A stretch of 64,000 nt of DNA from Sphingobium fuliginis (GTDB taxonomy: Bacteria > Pseudomonadota > Alphaproteobacteria > Sphingomonadales > Sphingomonadaceae), in contig NZ_SEON01000002.1 in NCBI RefSeq assembly GCF_004152845.1, forward strand, positions 248,001-312,000. Direction: 5' to 3'. The notes beneath the pieces are model-generated. The model made no database searches and had not been told where the DNA came from. It worked only from the letters and a program-made list of their open reading frames with translations. This document shows, one piece after another, positions 37,759 through 54,342 of this stretch (its first letter is position 1; each line of letters begins with the position of its first letter). Both the position numbers and the translations under genes were made by a program.

Positions 37759-38886
37759 CTATTCCATGTCCTCGAACCCGCTCAGGCGCGGCAGCGCGCC
37801 GATGCGGGCGACCAGTTCGGACTGGCGGCTGCAATCCAGCTTCACATAGATATTCTTGATCTGCGTCCGCACGGTGTTGAGCGCCACGCCGCGTTCCTGC
37901 GACAGGTCTTCCAGGCCCCGTCCCTGGCAAAGCGCTTCGGCCACCTCCGCCTCCGCCCTGGTGAGGCCGTAAAGCGATCGGATGCGGCTGGCGAGGCTCT
38001 GGTCCCGGTCCGCGGGATCGGTGGCGATCGCGACGATCTGCCGCTCCATGCCGACCCGCACCGCGGCGATCGACAGCACATAGGGCGCGCCCCGTTCGCG
38101 ATGGACGAAGATCGCGCTCGCCTGTCCACCCTGCCGGGCCGTCGCGGCCCTGAAGGCGGCCTGCAACGCTTCGTCGTCGCGGGGATCGCGCGCCTTCAAC
38201 TGCCGCTGACGCAAGCTCAGCGCATCACCCCGGCGCAGCAGCGCGTCCGCCATCCGGTTGCAGTCGATCAGCGCGCCGTTGGCGCGCAGGGTGAAGACGG
38301 CATGGCCCACCATGTCGAGCGTGGCGTGCAGCGAACGGCCATAATGGTTGGCGCGGTCCAGCTTGCTGCGGATCGCGAACATGCGGCCGATATGATCGAT
38401 GCTGTCCTGCATCGCCCGCACTTCGTCCTCGTTGAACGGCTTTTGCGCGCGGCCCCGATGCAGGCCGATATGGCCGGTCGTCCCGTCCTTCCGGATCACG
38501 CCGCCCAGGCAACGGAAAGTATCGTCGCCCATGCCCTTGATCCACTCATTGTAGATGCGGCTGCCTTCATAGGCATGGGTCGGTACGAGCGCTTCGACAT
38601 TCCAGACGCGATTGACCGCCTCTGCCCGGTCCAGCGCAACGCCCCAAATGTCGTCGTCCTGAAACTCCTCGTCGTAAAGCGCCATTTGCGCATCGGTGAA
38701 ATAGCCGGAGTAGGAGATTTCCGCGACATGCTGGGGCGTGCGGCCCCAATGCAGAACGCCCGAGCGCGCGCCGACCGCGTCGGCCAGCGTCGAAGCCAGC
38801 CGGTCGAACGCGCCGTCGTCGGTCGCCGCGTCGTAAATATCCTCCGTCCGGATCACAGCTTTGCCCCGATCTCTCCACGTCCCCAT
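37759..38886 (-). CDS. LuxR-family (HTH) transcriptional regulator
   Basis: A 375-residue regulator with a C-terminal LuxR-type helix-turn-helix (about 317-370: LTRAEAEVAEALCQGRGLEDLS.. VALNTVRTQIKNIYVKL). The N-terminal 300 residues look like a sensor region with no phosphoacceptor receiver motif; the ligand is unknown. ATG 38886 is chosen; a further in-frame ATG at 38922 exists. It is divergent from an MFS gene with 89 bases between the starts, so it probably controls that pump. Confidence 0.88.
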   Translation of the reverse strand: MGTWRDRGKAVIRTEDIYDAATDDGAFDRLASTLADAVGARSGVLHWGRTPQHVAEISYSGYFTDAQMALYDEEFQDDDIWGVALDRAEAVNRVWNVEALVPTHAYEGSRIYNEWIKGMGDDTFRCLGGVIRKDGTTGHIGLHRGRAQKPFNEDEVRAMQDSIDHIGRMFAIRSKLDRANHYGRSLHATLDMVGHAVFTLRANGALIDCNRMADALLRRGDALSLRQRQLKARDPRDDEALQAAFRAATARQGGQASAIFVHRERGAPYVLSIAAVRVGMERQIVAIATDPADRDQSLASRIRSLYGLTRAEAEVAEALCQGRGLEDLSQERGVALNTVRTQIKNIYVKLDCSRQSELVARIGALPRLSGFEDME

Positions 38887-38975
38887 GCGGAATATACGCA
38901 ATTGCGCCCTGCCGCATTGCACAAATCGGACACCGATCCATTCAAATTGCTGGAAAAACGGATAAAGCTGCCGTC

Positions 38976-40178
38976 GTGCCGCGTCCCTTGCTCCTCCTCC
39001 CCCGCTTTTCCGCAGACGGGGCCTGGCTTCCGGTCCTCGCCCTGTCGGCCATGACGCTGCTGGTCCAGGGGTGCACGCTGATGTCGCTGGGCGTGCTCCT
39101 GCCCGGGATCGCGGCCGATTTCGGGGGGCAGGCGGGCGGCGGCGCCACCGCGTTCCTGCTGGCGATGAGCCTTGCCAGCCTGGCGGTCGGCTCGTCCATG
39201 GGAAAAGCCGGCGTCCGGCCGGTGCTGCTGATCGGCGTTCTGCTCAGTGCGGCCGGCTTCGCGCTCGCCGCCATCGCGCAGCAGCGAACGGCCTTGATGG
39301 CGGGCATGGCGCTGTCGGGCTTCGGCGCGGGCGCATCGACCATCGTGCCCGGCATCGCCGTCATCACGCGGCATCATGTGGCGCGGCGAGGCCTGGCGCT
39401 TGCGGTCTTTCTGGGCGCCGCCGTCGTCGCGGGCGCCGTCGTACCGCCATTTGTCGCGGCGGCCATGACCTTCTGGACCTGGCGCATGGCCATGCTGTTC
39501 TGCTCGGCGGCGATCGTGCTGGCCTGCCCCCTGCTGGTGCTGCTCGTCCCCGGGGACCGGACGGATGCCGGGCCGATGCCGGTGGAGCGGACCGCGCTCC
39601 CGGCAGCCATCCGGACGGGGAATTTCCTCCGGATCGTGCTGGCCATGACCCTGTTGCAGCTCGCGATCAACGGCGTGCTGTTCGCGGCGGTGGACAGCCT
39701 GATGGCGGAGGGCCTGAGCCAATCCACGGCGGTCCTCGCCTATAGCAGCGCCAATCTGCTCGGCCTGCCCGCCCTGTTGATGGGCGGCATGCTGGCCGAC
39801 CGGCTCGGCGCGCGGCACAGCCTGACCGCGACGGCGCTGCTGCTGGCCGCGGGGACCATGGCGCTGCTGGGCGTCCGCATGATGGACATGGCCGGGGTCT
39901 GGCTGTTCGTCCTGCTCTGGGGCGTTGCGAGCGCGCTGCCGGGCCAGTCGGGATCGATGCTGCTGGCCGACGCGGTGGAGGCGGAGGTGTTCCCCCGGCT
40001 GCTCGGCCTCAACACCGCGATCATCAGCCTGGTTGGCGCGCTGGCGCCGCTCTGGACAGACCAGATGCGCGCGGCGGGCGGCGGTTACGGCTTGCCCGTC
40101 TCGGTCTATGCGGCACTCGCGCTGGCCGCCGCGCCGCTTATCGCATCGGTTCGTTCGTCACAGGCCGAAGCTGGCTGA
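38976..40178 (+). CDS. MFS transporter
   Basis: A 400-residue major facilitator with about 12 hydrophobic segments and the loop GMLADRLGARHSLT between helices 8 and 9. The start is a GTG at 38976. The substrate cannot be told. Its 3' end overlaps the 3' end of the convergent TonB receptor gene by 21 bases. The divergent LuxR-type gene upstream is the likely regulator. Confidence 0.87.
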   Translation: MPRPLLLLPRFSADGAWLPVLALSAMTLLVQGCTLMSLGVLLPGIAADFGGQAGGGATAFLLAMSLASLAVGSSMGKAGVRPVLLIGVLLSAAGFALAAIAQQRTALMAGMALSGFGAGASTIVPGIAVITRHHVARRGLALAVFLGAAVVAGAVVPPFVAAAMTFWTWRMAMLFCSAAIVLACPLLVLLVPGDRTDAGPMPVERTALPAAIRTGNFLRIVLAMTLLQLAINGVLFAAVDSLMAEGLSQSTAVLAYSSANLLGLPALLMGGMLADRLGARHSLTATALLLAAGTMALLGVRMMDMAGVWLFVLLWGVASALPGQSGSMLLADAVEAEVFPRLLGLNTAIISLVGALAPLWTDQMRAAGGGYGLPVSVYAALALAAAPLIASVRSSQAEAG

Positions 40179-42458
40179 CAGACCGACAGTGCGCGGCCGT
40201 TGCGCCATTTCGCGCAGCGGCGATCCGGTTACCGGCACTAGCTCCGCATTGCGGTAGAGCAGCGCGCGGCTGTTCAGCAGATTGTCGGCAAAGGCGGACA
40301 ACTGCCAGCCATCGCGGCCAAGCCCCATGCGCAGGAACAGCAGTTCGCTTCCCTCGCCCGAATAGACACGCGGATCATAGGCCACCGACCGGGTCGAAGG
40401 TGCGCGGCGATAGCGCCCTGCCTGCCGCCATTCGGTCCGCACGAAACCGTCCAGCCGCCCCGGCAGCGTAAAGCCATATTCCGCCGCCAGCGTCCCCGAC
40501 CATCGCGGTACATAGGGTATCCGGTCGCCCGCCGCGACGATAGTCGAGCCTGGAAGCCCAACATCGCGGCGGAAACGCGCATCCACGAAGCCGAACGAGA
40601 AATCCAGCACCAGCCGCCGCAGCGGCTCGCTCCGTAACGCCAGCTCGACACCCTGATTGCGAGCCGCCCCCAGGTTGTCGACATAGGAAAAGCCGCAATT
40701 GGGCAAGGTGACGGACTGCTGTATGCGTCGCCAGTCGATGCGGAAAGCGGCCAACGACAAGTGAAGCCGCCGAGCGGGCAATCCCGCCTTTACGCCCACC
40801 TCATAACTCCAGAGCGAGTCGGAGCCATAGCTGTCCGGTGCGGCAGCGCGGCCCAGCGCCGAAAGATCGGCCGCGCAACTGTTCGCCGGCACCGCTCCAT
40901 TGGTCCCCCCGCCGCGAAAACCCTTGCCGGCGCTCAGATAGACAAGACTGTCGCCCCCCGGTCGCCAGGACAGCCCGGCATAGGGAATGAGGGGCGTATC
41001 GCTTTGTCCCCGGGGCCCGACCGCGTTGCTGCCGCCCGCAAAAGGCCCCTCCGACATCAAGCGGAAGCGCAATGGATTATAGGACAGACGCAGGCCTCCC
41101 GTCACTTCCCAACGGGGCGCGAAGGTCCAGTTTGCCTGCCCGAAAACCGCCAGCGTGCGCTCGCGAATTTGCTGCCGGCTTTGATAGCTCAGCCCGCCGG
41201 GCAGCAACGGCAGGCCGAAAATCTCCTCGATCGACAGGCCCAGTTGCGACTGCGCGAGATCGGCGATCCCAGGCTCGACCACATGCTGTTCCATGGCGAT
41301 CCGCGATCGGCTGTAGAAGCCGCCGACGAGCCAGCGGACGGACGCACGAGGATCGGCGGATGCAATGCGCAACTCCTGCGTGAAAACCGTTTGATCGACC
41401 GTCGTCCGGCTATAGCTGCCGCCGGGCGTACGGATTCCCGGGACCATGCCACCCAATATGATCTCTCCGAAATATCCCGAATAATCCACTATCTGGCGGT
41501 TGCGGCGGTCCAACCAGGCGGTGACGCCGGTGAGCACGGCGCCGCCCAGGTCCAGCCGCGCAGTGAGGCCGGGCAAAAGGAAACGATCATGGCCCGGCTG
41601 GCGGAGGCTGGCGGTCTGACGGAAGAGACCCAGGCTGCTTTCGTAAAAGGGCAGGTCGCCCCGCTTCGCCCTCTGGAAGAAAAGCGACGGCGTCAACTCC
41701 AGGCGCTCGCCAAGAGCCGCCTTCAACGCGAAGCGCAGACCCAGCGCCGCGTCGTGATCGATATTCTTCGTCAACAGCCCGCCGGAAACAGGGCCGAACC
41801 GGTCGATAACGCCGGCATCGCGGCGATAATAAGCGCTGACGCGCATGCCGATCTGGCCGGGCAATATGGCGCCGCCCAGGGCCGCCTGCATTTCGCGGCT
41901 GAATCCCCCTCTCCCGACCAACGCAAACTCGCCGCTGGCCTGCCCATCCAAGCCTTCCAGTTGAGGCTGCCGGGTCAGGGTGCGGATGGTGCCGCCCATG
42001 GAATCCGCGCCGAACAGCGTGCCCTGCGGCCCGCGCAGCACCTCGACGCGGTCGAGGTCGAAACGGCGCAGGTCGGGATTGCCCGCCACCTCCAGCGACC
42101 GGATCTGAATAGGCACGTCATCGACATAGAGGCCAATCGTGGATGCGCCGATGGGAGAAAAGACGCCGCGCATGATCGGCTGCTGCGCACCAAAGGCACC
42201 TATGGTCGGCATGGTGAGATTAGGCACGACGCCAGCCAGATCGGCCAGCCTGGCAATACCGCGCCGTTCCAGATCGGCCGCATCAAGGCGGTCAAGACTG
42301 ATCGGCACCCTCTCCTGCGCTTCGGCCACGCGACGGGCGGTGACGAAGACGGCATGCTCGCCGGCGGAAGGTTCCCCGGCTTCATCGTCCTCCTGCCCAT
42401 AGGCAGGCGCCGCCATGGCCAGTGCGAAAGCGCAACACAGACGCGCCCATGGCTTCAC
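40158..42458 (-). CDS. TonB-dependent receptor
   Basis: A 766-residue outer-membrane receptor. The signal peptide is VKPWARLCCAFALAMAAPAYGQ, then a plug domain (VFVTARRVAEAQERVPISL, PIMRGVFSPIGASTIGLYVDDVPI, DRVEVLRGPQGTLFGADSMGG) and a barrel ending ..RPRTVGLSASFGL with a C-terminal aromatic pattern. GTG 42458 is chosen because it starts the signal peptide; the upstream open frame has no ATG near it and adds a non-signal leader. The plug belongs to the large sphingomonad iron-complex/carbohydrate receptor group, so the substrate is open. Confidence 0.88.
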   Translation of the reverse strand: MKPWARLCCAFALAMAAPAYGQEDDEAGEPSAGEHAVFVTARRVAEAQERVPISLDRLDAADLERRGIARLADLAGVVPNLTMPTIGAFGAQQPIMRGVFSPIGASTIGLYVDDVPIQIRSLEVAGNPDLRRFDLDRVEVLRGPQGTLFGADSMGGTIRTLTRQPQLEGLDGQASGEFALVGRGGFSREMQAALGGAILPGQIGMRVSAYYRRDAGVIDRFGPVSGGLLTKNIDHDAALGLRFALKAALGERLELTPSLFFQRAKRGDLPFYESSLGLFRQTASLRQPGHDRFLLPGLTARLDLGGAVLTGVTAWLDRRNRQIVDYSGYFGEIILGGMVPGIRTPGGSYSRTTVDQTVFTQELRIASADPRASVRWLVGGFYSRSRIAMEQHVVEPGIADLAQSQLGLSIEEIFGLPLLPGGLSYQSRQQIRERTLAVFGQANWTFAPRWEVTGGLRLSYNPLRFRLMSEGPFAGGSNAVGPRGQSDTPLIPYAGLSWRPGGDSLVYLSAGKGFRGGGTNGAVPANSCAADLSALGRAAAPDSYGSDSLWSYEVGVKAGLPARRLHLSLAAFRIDWRRIQQSVTLPNCGFSYVDNLGAARNQGVELALRSEPLRRLVLDFSFGFVDARFRRDVGLPGSTIVAAGDRIPYVPRWSGTLAAEYGFTLPGRLDGFVRTEWRQAGRYRRAPSTRSVAYDPRVYSGEGSELLFLRMGLGRDGWQLSAFADNLLNSRALLYRNAELVPVTGSPLREMAQRPRTVGLSASFGL

Positions 42459-42728
42459 GACAGACGAGCAGACGGCAGAAGAGGTTGAATCCCGGCAAAA
42501 GCCATCCCATCTCTCTACAGCAACGACCTGACGCGGCAACCAGCCAGAATCAACAGACCTGCCCCCTTCACAAGAGCGGGCATAGAGCCTATATGGGTCT
42601 TTCAAATCCGGCTCTTGCACTGCCCTCGGGCGTGCGGGAACCGTCCCCCGGATCGCCCGGGGACCGGCTTCGTTTAGCGCACGGGACCGGCGGGATTGGG
42701 CGAAAACGGCGGGTCACAAGACGCTGAC

Positions 42729-42763
42729 AGTGCGGATCGGACAGTCCCGGCCCGCACTTTTTT
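42729..42763 (+). terminator. Terminator/attenuator in the rpoB leader
   Basis: AGTGCGG (42729-42735) pairs with CCGCACT (42752-42758), followed by a run of six T (42758-42763). It lies 100 bases before the rpoB start and 270 bases downstream of the divergent receptor start. With no rightward gene before it in this gap, it most simply acts as an attenuator on the rpoBC leader. Confidence 0.6.
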
Positions 42764-42864
42764 GCGTGGCGGTGGAGGGGCGAATCACCCCTGAAACCGA
42801 CAGGCCAGGCTGAATTTTCGCTGCGATGCGAAAAAATGCGACGAACAACCAGGCAGGATACGCA

Positions 42865-47028
<4,164 letters not shown>

Positions 47029-47038
47029 AGGGAACTCC

Positions 47039-47067
47039 GGAGCGCTGTCTCCCGAAGACGGCGCTCC
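47039..47067 (+). promoter_or_regulatory. Strong hairpin in the rpoB-rpoC spacer
   Basis: GGAGCGCTGTCT (47039-47050) pairs with AGACGGCGCTCC (47056-47067): 12 base pairs with one G-U pair and a 5-base loop, no T-run. It is not a terminator by shape. It could be an RNA processing site or protect the rpoC 5' end. Confidence 0.55.
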
Positions 47068-47113
47068 CTCCCTGCCCCGCCCCGAACAATTTACCCTCTA
47101 GAGGGACTGAAAA

Positions 47114-51370
<4,257 letters not shown>

Positions 51371-51390
51371 GCGCTTTGAAATAATGGGGT

Positions 51391-51413
51391 CCGCTTCCTA
51401 TCTCGGGAAGCGG
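51391..51413 (+). other. Hairpin just after rpoC
   Basis: CCGCTTCC (51391-51398) pairs with GGAAGCGG (51406-51413) around a 7-base loop, 20 bases after the rpoC stop. No T-run follows. It precedes the main terminator and may stabilise the 3' end. Confidence 0.5.
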
Positions 51414-51451
51414 CTCCCAGCCTTCGTACCCCATCGGGGATCGATGAAGAG

Positions 51452-51490
51452 CCCGCCGGAAGCGACAGCCTGTCCGGCGGGTTTTCTTTT
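51452..51490 (+). terminator. Intrinsic terminator of rpoBC
   Basis: CCCGCCGGA (51452-51460) pairs perfectly with TCCGGCGGG (51473-51481) and is followed by TTTTCTTTT. Classic rho-independent form, 80 bases after the rpoC stop. Confidence 0.92.
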
Positions 51491-51604
51491 ATGGTTGCGC
51501 CGGGCAGGGCATGAAATTGTCCGGCAGGCCTGTCGCAAAACTCTTGACCAATCCGGAATCGCCGCCTATTTGCGCCTCTCCGGTGAGCCGCTGGCTCATC
51601 CTGA

Positions 51605-51675
51605 TGCCCGATCCTCTAATGGTAAGAGAGCGGACTCTGACTCCGTCAATCAAGGTTCGAATCCTTGTCGGGCAT
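51605..51675 (+). tRNA. tRNA-Gln (anticodon CUG)
   Basis: Full cloverleaf: acceptor TGCCCGA/TCGGGCA, D stem CTCT/AGAG, anticodon stem GCGGA/TCCGT with loop CTCTGAC (anticodon CTG, reads CAG), T arm CAAGG-TTCGAAT-CCTTG, discriminator T. An encoded CCA follows at 51676-51678. It lies alone between the rpoBC terminator and phage-like DNA, a common integration target. Confidence 0.95.
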
Positions 51676-51739
51676 CCACACTTTCCCCAATAAATTCAGC
51701 AACTTCGCGGTGCCAAGCCCCTCCTCCTCCCGCAATCCT

Positions 51740-51828
51740 ATGTTGCAAGGGAAACCCGCGCAATTCCGCCGTTTTCCGGTGATTTCCAAGAGTTCCCGGC
51801 GGCTCCATGCAACATGGATGCAACATGG
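51740..51828. repeat. Tandem and inverted ATGCAACATGG repeats next to the tRNA
   Basis: ATGCAACATGG occurs twice in tandem at 51807-51817 and 51818-51828. ATGTTGCA, the reverse complement of its core, is at 51740-51747. Short repeated sites 60-150 bases inside an element end are typical of phage integrase arm-type binding sites. The wider gap 51679-52075 (397 bases) shows no gene. Confidence 0.4.
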
Positions 51829-51923
51829 CAGGGGCCAAACTCTTTGGGATTATTTCCTTAGGTAAATGGGCGAATCACGCAAAATTTGGTAGTTGGAAGT
51901 CCTCACCTCCCCTTGGGTGAGAT

Positions 51924-51957
51924 GCCCCGCGCTACCCCCTTCTAAGCGCGGGGCTTT
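51924..51957 (+). terminator. Hairpin with T-run at the island edge
   Basis: GCCCCGCGCT (51924-51933) pairs with AGCGCGGGGC (51945-51954), followed by TTT. A smaller hairpin, CTCACC/GGTGAG, lies just before it. It would stop rightward transcription entering from the tRNA side. Confidence 0.65.
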
Positions 51958-52075
51958 CCATATCCCCGTAGACCGTGGTGCTGAGTTCCTCTGCCTTCAT
52001 CTCGACGTCTTCCTGCGATGGCGAGCCGTCGAACGGATCGGCGGTTAGCGGTTCGTCCTTTCGAGCAGGGCGCTG

Positions 52076-52450
52076 TCAGAACATCTTCAGTTCAAGCAAG
52101 ACCCCCCGCGAGGGCTTGCCCAGTTCACCTCCAACAATCATGCCAATGCACGCGGACGCTATGGCCTGATCTGCAAGCTTTTCACCAATCCATCCGTTAT
52201 GGTCGCGGCTGATATAGCCTATGCAGATACCGCGCCGGGAGAGAACAGCGATCGCCAAAGAATCATAAGGGTTGTGTGGCTCTGCAACCAGTTTCACGGG
52301 CTCACCCACTCGACAGCGCCGAATTTCAGATTGGCGCGATGAGCCATCCGAGTTTTTGTGGCTCTCTCCGACTATGCCTACCGTGTAAATTCGGCGGAGC
52401 TGCTGCACATCATCCTTGCCGCCGCCAAACAATCGACTCAACCATCTCAT
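52076..52450 (-). CDS. HIRAN-domain protein
   Basis: A 124-residue protein, almost all of it one HIRAN domain: TVGIVGESHKNSDGSSRQ, GEPVKLVAEPHNPYDSLAIA, GICIGYISRD, a helix and IVGGELGKPSRGVLLEL. HIRAN domains bind the 3' ends of single-stranded DNA in helicases such as HLTF; stand-alone forms occur in phages and bacterial islands with unknown roles. ATG 52450 is chosen, adding only a short basic lead (MRWLSRLFGGGKDD). It is transcribed leftward, towards the tRNA, against its neighbours. Confidence 0.82.
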   Translation of the reverse strand: MRWLSRLFGGGKDDVQQLRRIYTVGIVGESHKNSDGSSRQSEIRRCRVGEPVKLVAEPHNPYDSLAIAVLSRRGICIGYISRDHNGWIGEKLADQAIASACIGMIVGGELGKPSRGVLLELKMF

Positions 52451-52538
52451 AATCTGCCCCCGAGCTGTCAGGTTCGGACGGCTCCCCTGCTGTGTCAATC
52501 GACGCTAAGAGCTGGAACGACCGGCAGCCGCAGCACTG

Positions 52539-52736
52539 ATGGAGGGGATCACCGCTGGTCTGCGTATAATTTCGAGCGGCTCCGCCAGTCACTACCACCA
52601 TGACATTGCTGCTGGCCTGGGCATAAACCAAGGTCGCATTTCAGAGGTCCACCGGCAAGCGCTGAGCGCGATCCGATCTACAAAGGAGGGCGTGCATCGC
52701 AGCTCGCCCTTTCTTTTCCTGCGGCGACTTCCCTAG
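52539..52736 (+). CDS. Small HTH-like protein (tentative)
   Basis: A 65-residue frame with the segment LRIISSGSASHYHHDIAAGL followed by GINQGRISEVHRQ. The pattern (repeat unit recognition of type DIAAxLGINQGRISEV) is that of small helix-turn-helix proteins I know from alphaproteobacterial phages and islands. The C-terminal 20 residues look unstructured, so the true end could be a frameshift or the gene may be marginal. No strong ribosome site. Confidence 0.45.
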   Translation: MEGITAGLRIISSGSASHYHHDIAAGLGINQGRISEVHRQALSAIRSTKEGVHRSSPFLFLRRLP

Positions 52737-52874
52737 ACGGGGTCATCCGCAAAGGCGATCGACACAGTTGAAGAATTGCCGCGCATTTTGATAAGATTCC
52801 TATCCCCAGGAAAGCTGCCTGGGATAGCGCCCCCTCAATGTGGGCGCTTTTGTTCAACTCAAGGAGGAGCAAAG

Positions 52875-53039
52875 ATGCGTGATGTTTCGGATAAGGCCTA
52901 CTATGAGCGCCGCGCCAGAAGCGAAATCCGAAAAGCCAACACCATTGATGATCCAACAGCCAAGCGGGTTCATCTCGCATTGGCGGCGAACTATCTCAAG
53001 CAAGCCCGATCCATGGACGAGGCGCTAGACGTGATATGA
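52875..53039 (+). CDS. Small conserved-type protein, 54 residues, unknown function
   Basis: MRDVSDKAYYERRARSEIRK.. with a helical, charged composition; proteins of this form (AYYERRAxxE... A..H..LAxxY) recur in sphingomonad chromosomes and phages. AAGGAGGAGC directly before ATG 52875 is an excellent ribosome site and fixes the start. No function known. Confidence 0.7.
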   Translation: MRDVSDKAYYERRARSEIRKANTIDDPTAKRVHLALAANYLKQARSMDEALDVI

Positions 53040-53167
53040 TCACTCTGCTGTGCACCTGTGGATATAATCCGGAATCGTGGGGCACCTATCATTATGGGCA
53101 TATCGTACCCCTATAGATTGACTGTAGCTTACTGGTCACAGGCTATGCCTGTGTGCGACCCAACCTG

Positions 53168-53202
53168 GCCCTGCCTTTCCTTCGCGTGAGGCGGGGCATT
53201 TT
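53168..53202 (+). terminator. Intrinsic terminator in a gene-poor stretch
   Basis: GCCCTGCC (53168-53175) pairs with GGCGGGGC (53190-53197; one G-U pair), then ATTTT. It would end the small-gene transcript from 52875. The whole gap 53040-53466 (427 bases) holds no other feature that I can support; an open frame across it has no gene-like sequence. Confidence 0.65.
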
Positions 53203-53466
53203 GACACACCAACGGCGAGTCATTCCCAGCGCAGCGGTTATCGCTTTTCTCGTCGCTAAACTGCGCTGGTGTCATTCCGATTCCGTCGGCTTAAAGTGGC
53301 GCCGTTCGGGCATGACGCGGTGGGAGCCTGCGAGTTACGATGGAGGCGCCCACCTAGCCATGTTGATGCGACAGCGGGCTGTCCGTTGCCCGCGGTCTCG
53401 CTTCGCTAGGCACACGCGGGCGGGGCATCTATTGACTGCCTATGCCTACCGCGCAACCATGCCTCT

Positions 53467-53751
53467 ATGACACCGCTCGAACGCGCCGCCCGTGCCATTT
53501 GCCACGATTTTGGGGTCGATCCGGATTACACGATGACAGACGAAGACGATGTTCATATCGGTTTCGGCTTCAAGCCTCCGCATCCCGCGTGGACACGCTA
53601 TGTCAGCTTAGCCCGCGCCGCGTTTCTAGCGGTACGCGATCCGAGCGAGGCCATGATATACGCGCACAGCGAGGGTGGCCTTGGATTTAACGATAAGGTC
53701 ATTGAAGATTGGCAAGCGATGATAGACGCCATGCTGGAGGAGAAGCCCTGA
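53467..53751 (+). CDS. Phage-type small protein, 94 residues
   Basis: MTPLERAARAICHDFGVDPDY.. with W-T-R-Y-V-S-L-A-R-A-A-F-L-A-V-R-D-P-S-E-A-M in the middle, a pattern I know from many small phage and prophage proteins of alphaproteobacteria; function unknown. It starts a chain of coupled small genes: its stop lies beside the start region of the next frame. Confidence 0.7.
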   Translation: MTPLERAARAICHDFGVDPDYTMTDEDDVHIGFGFKPPHPAWTRYVSLARAAFLAVRDPSEAMIYAHSEGGLGFNDKVIEDWQAMIDAMLEEKP

Positions 53752-53828
53752 TCACCCCTCTGATTTTGGTCGCCGCCGTGATCGTCAATGACGGCAACAA
53801 CCTCCGCATCGACATTAAAGTTGAATGA
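53748..53828 (+). CDS. Possible 20-26-residue micro-gene between two phage genes
   Basis: In frame between 53748 and the stop at 53826-53828 reads (L)ITPLILVAAVIVNDGNNLRI.. ending DIKVE. GGAGGAG (53736-53742) sits five bases before a CTG at 53748; TTG at 53766 or GTG at 53778 are alternative starts. Its TGA overlaps the ATG of the thermonuclease gene (ATGA), the same coupling seen for its neighbours. There is no ATG, so this is tentative. The peptide is hydrophobic then polar. Confidence 0.35.
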   Translation: MITPLILVAAVIVNDGNNLRIDIKVE

Positions 53829-54196
53829 TCCTCGCCTTCCTCATCAGCATCTACCAGCCTCCAACGATCTGCACCGCGATCGACGGCGACACGCTCCGAT
53901 GTTCCGAGATCGGCCGGGTAAGGCTGCTCGGCATTGATGCGCCTGAGATGGCAGGGCACTGCCGCAAGGGCCGCGCCTGCGCGCCCGGAGATCCGGAGAA
54001 GAGCAAGGCCCATCTCGCCAGGCTTATTGCTCCAGGGGTGGTGATCTCGCCTGTCACCCGCGACCGCTACGGCAGGACCGTGGCTCAGGTCTATGCCGGC
54101 GAGAAGAACGTTGCGTGCGAGATGCTGCGGAAGGGGCTGGCAGTGTACAAGCCTGCTTGGGATAATGGCGGCCGGCTGGCGGCGGACTGCAGATGA
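53825..54196 (+). CDS. Thermonuclease family protein (SNase-like)
   Basis: A 123-residue nuclease-like domain: short hydrophobic start (MILAFLISIYQ), DGDTLRC, VRLLGIDAPEMAGHCR and DRYGRTVAQVYAGEKNV, which carry the Asp/Arg/Glu/Arg catalytic positions of staphylococcal nuclease. The N-terminus may be a weak signal. Such small SNase proteins are common in phages and islands. The start and stop overlap the frames on either side. Confidence 0.85.
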   Translation: MILAFLISIYQPPTICTAIDGDTLRCSEIGRVRLLGIDAPEMAGHCRKGRACAPGDPEKSKAHLARLIAPGVVISPVTRDRYGRTVAQVYAGEKNVACEMLRKGLAVYKPAWDNGGRLAADCR

Positions 54197-54342
54197 GCCG
54201 CTATCGCCACCGCTGGAAAGACCGGCACGATGATCTTGTGAACCGCGGTCGCGAAGGTCCTTGGCCCATGCGGATAGAATTCGCCTTGCTGGCCGGCCTT
54301 TCTCTGCTGGGCATAGGCTCCTGGGTGGTGTCGAAATTCTAA
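54193..54342 (+). CDS. Small single-helix membrane protein, 49 residues
   Basis: MSRYRHRWKDRHDDLVNRGR.. then PMRIEFALLAGLSLLGIGSW and VVSKF at the C-terminus: a basic N-terminus followed by one membrane helix. ATG 54193 overlaps the thermonuclease stop (ATGA). It is too short to assign to a family; gene status rests on the overlap and the clean membrane segment. Confidence 0.5.
   Translation: MSRYRHRWKDRHDDLVNRGREGPWPMRIEFALLAGLSLLGIGSWVVSKF

Noticed and set aside
53153..53470. 105-codon frame in the gap after the 54-residue gene
   Set aside because: Composition is irregular, there is no ribosome site, a terminator lies inside it, and no pattern was recognised.
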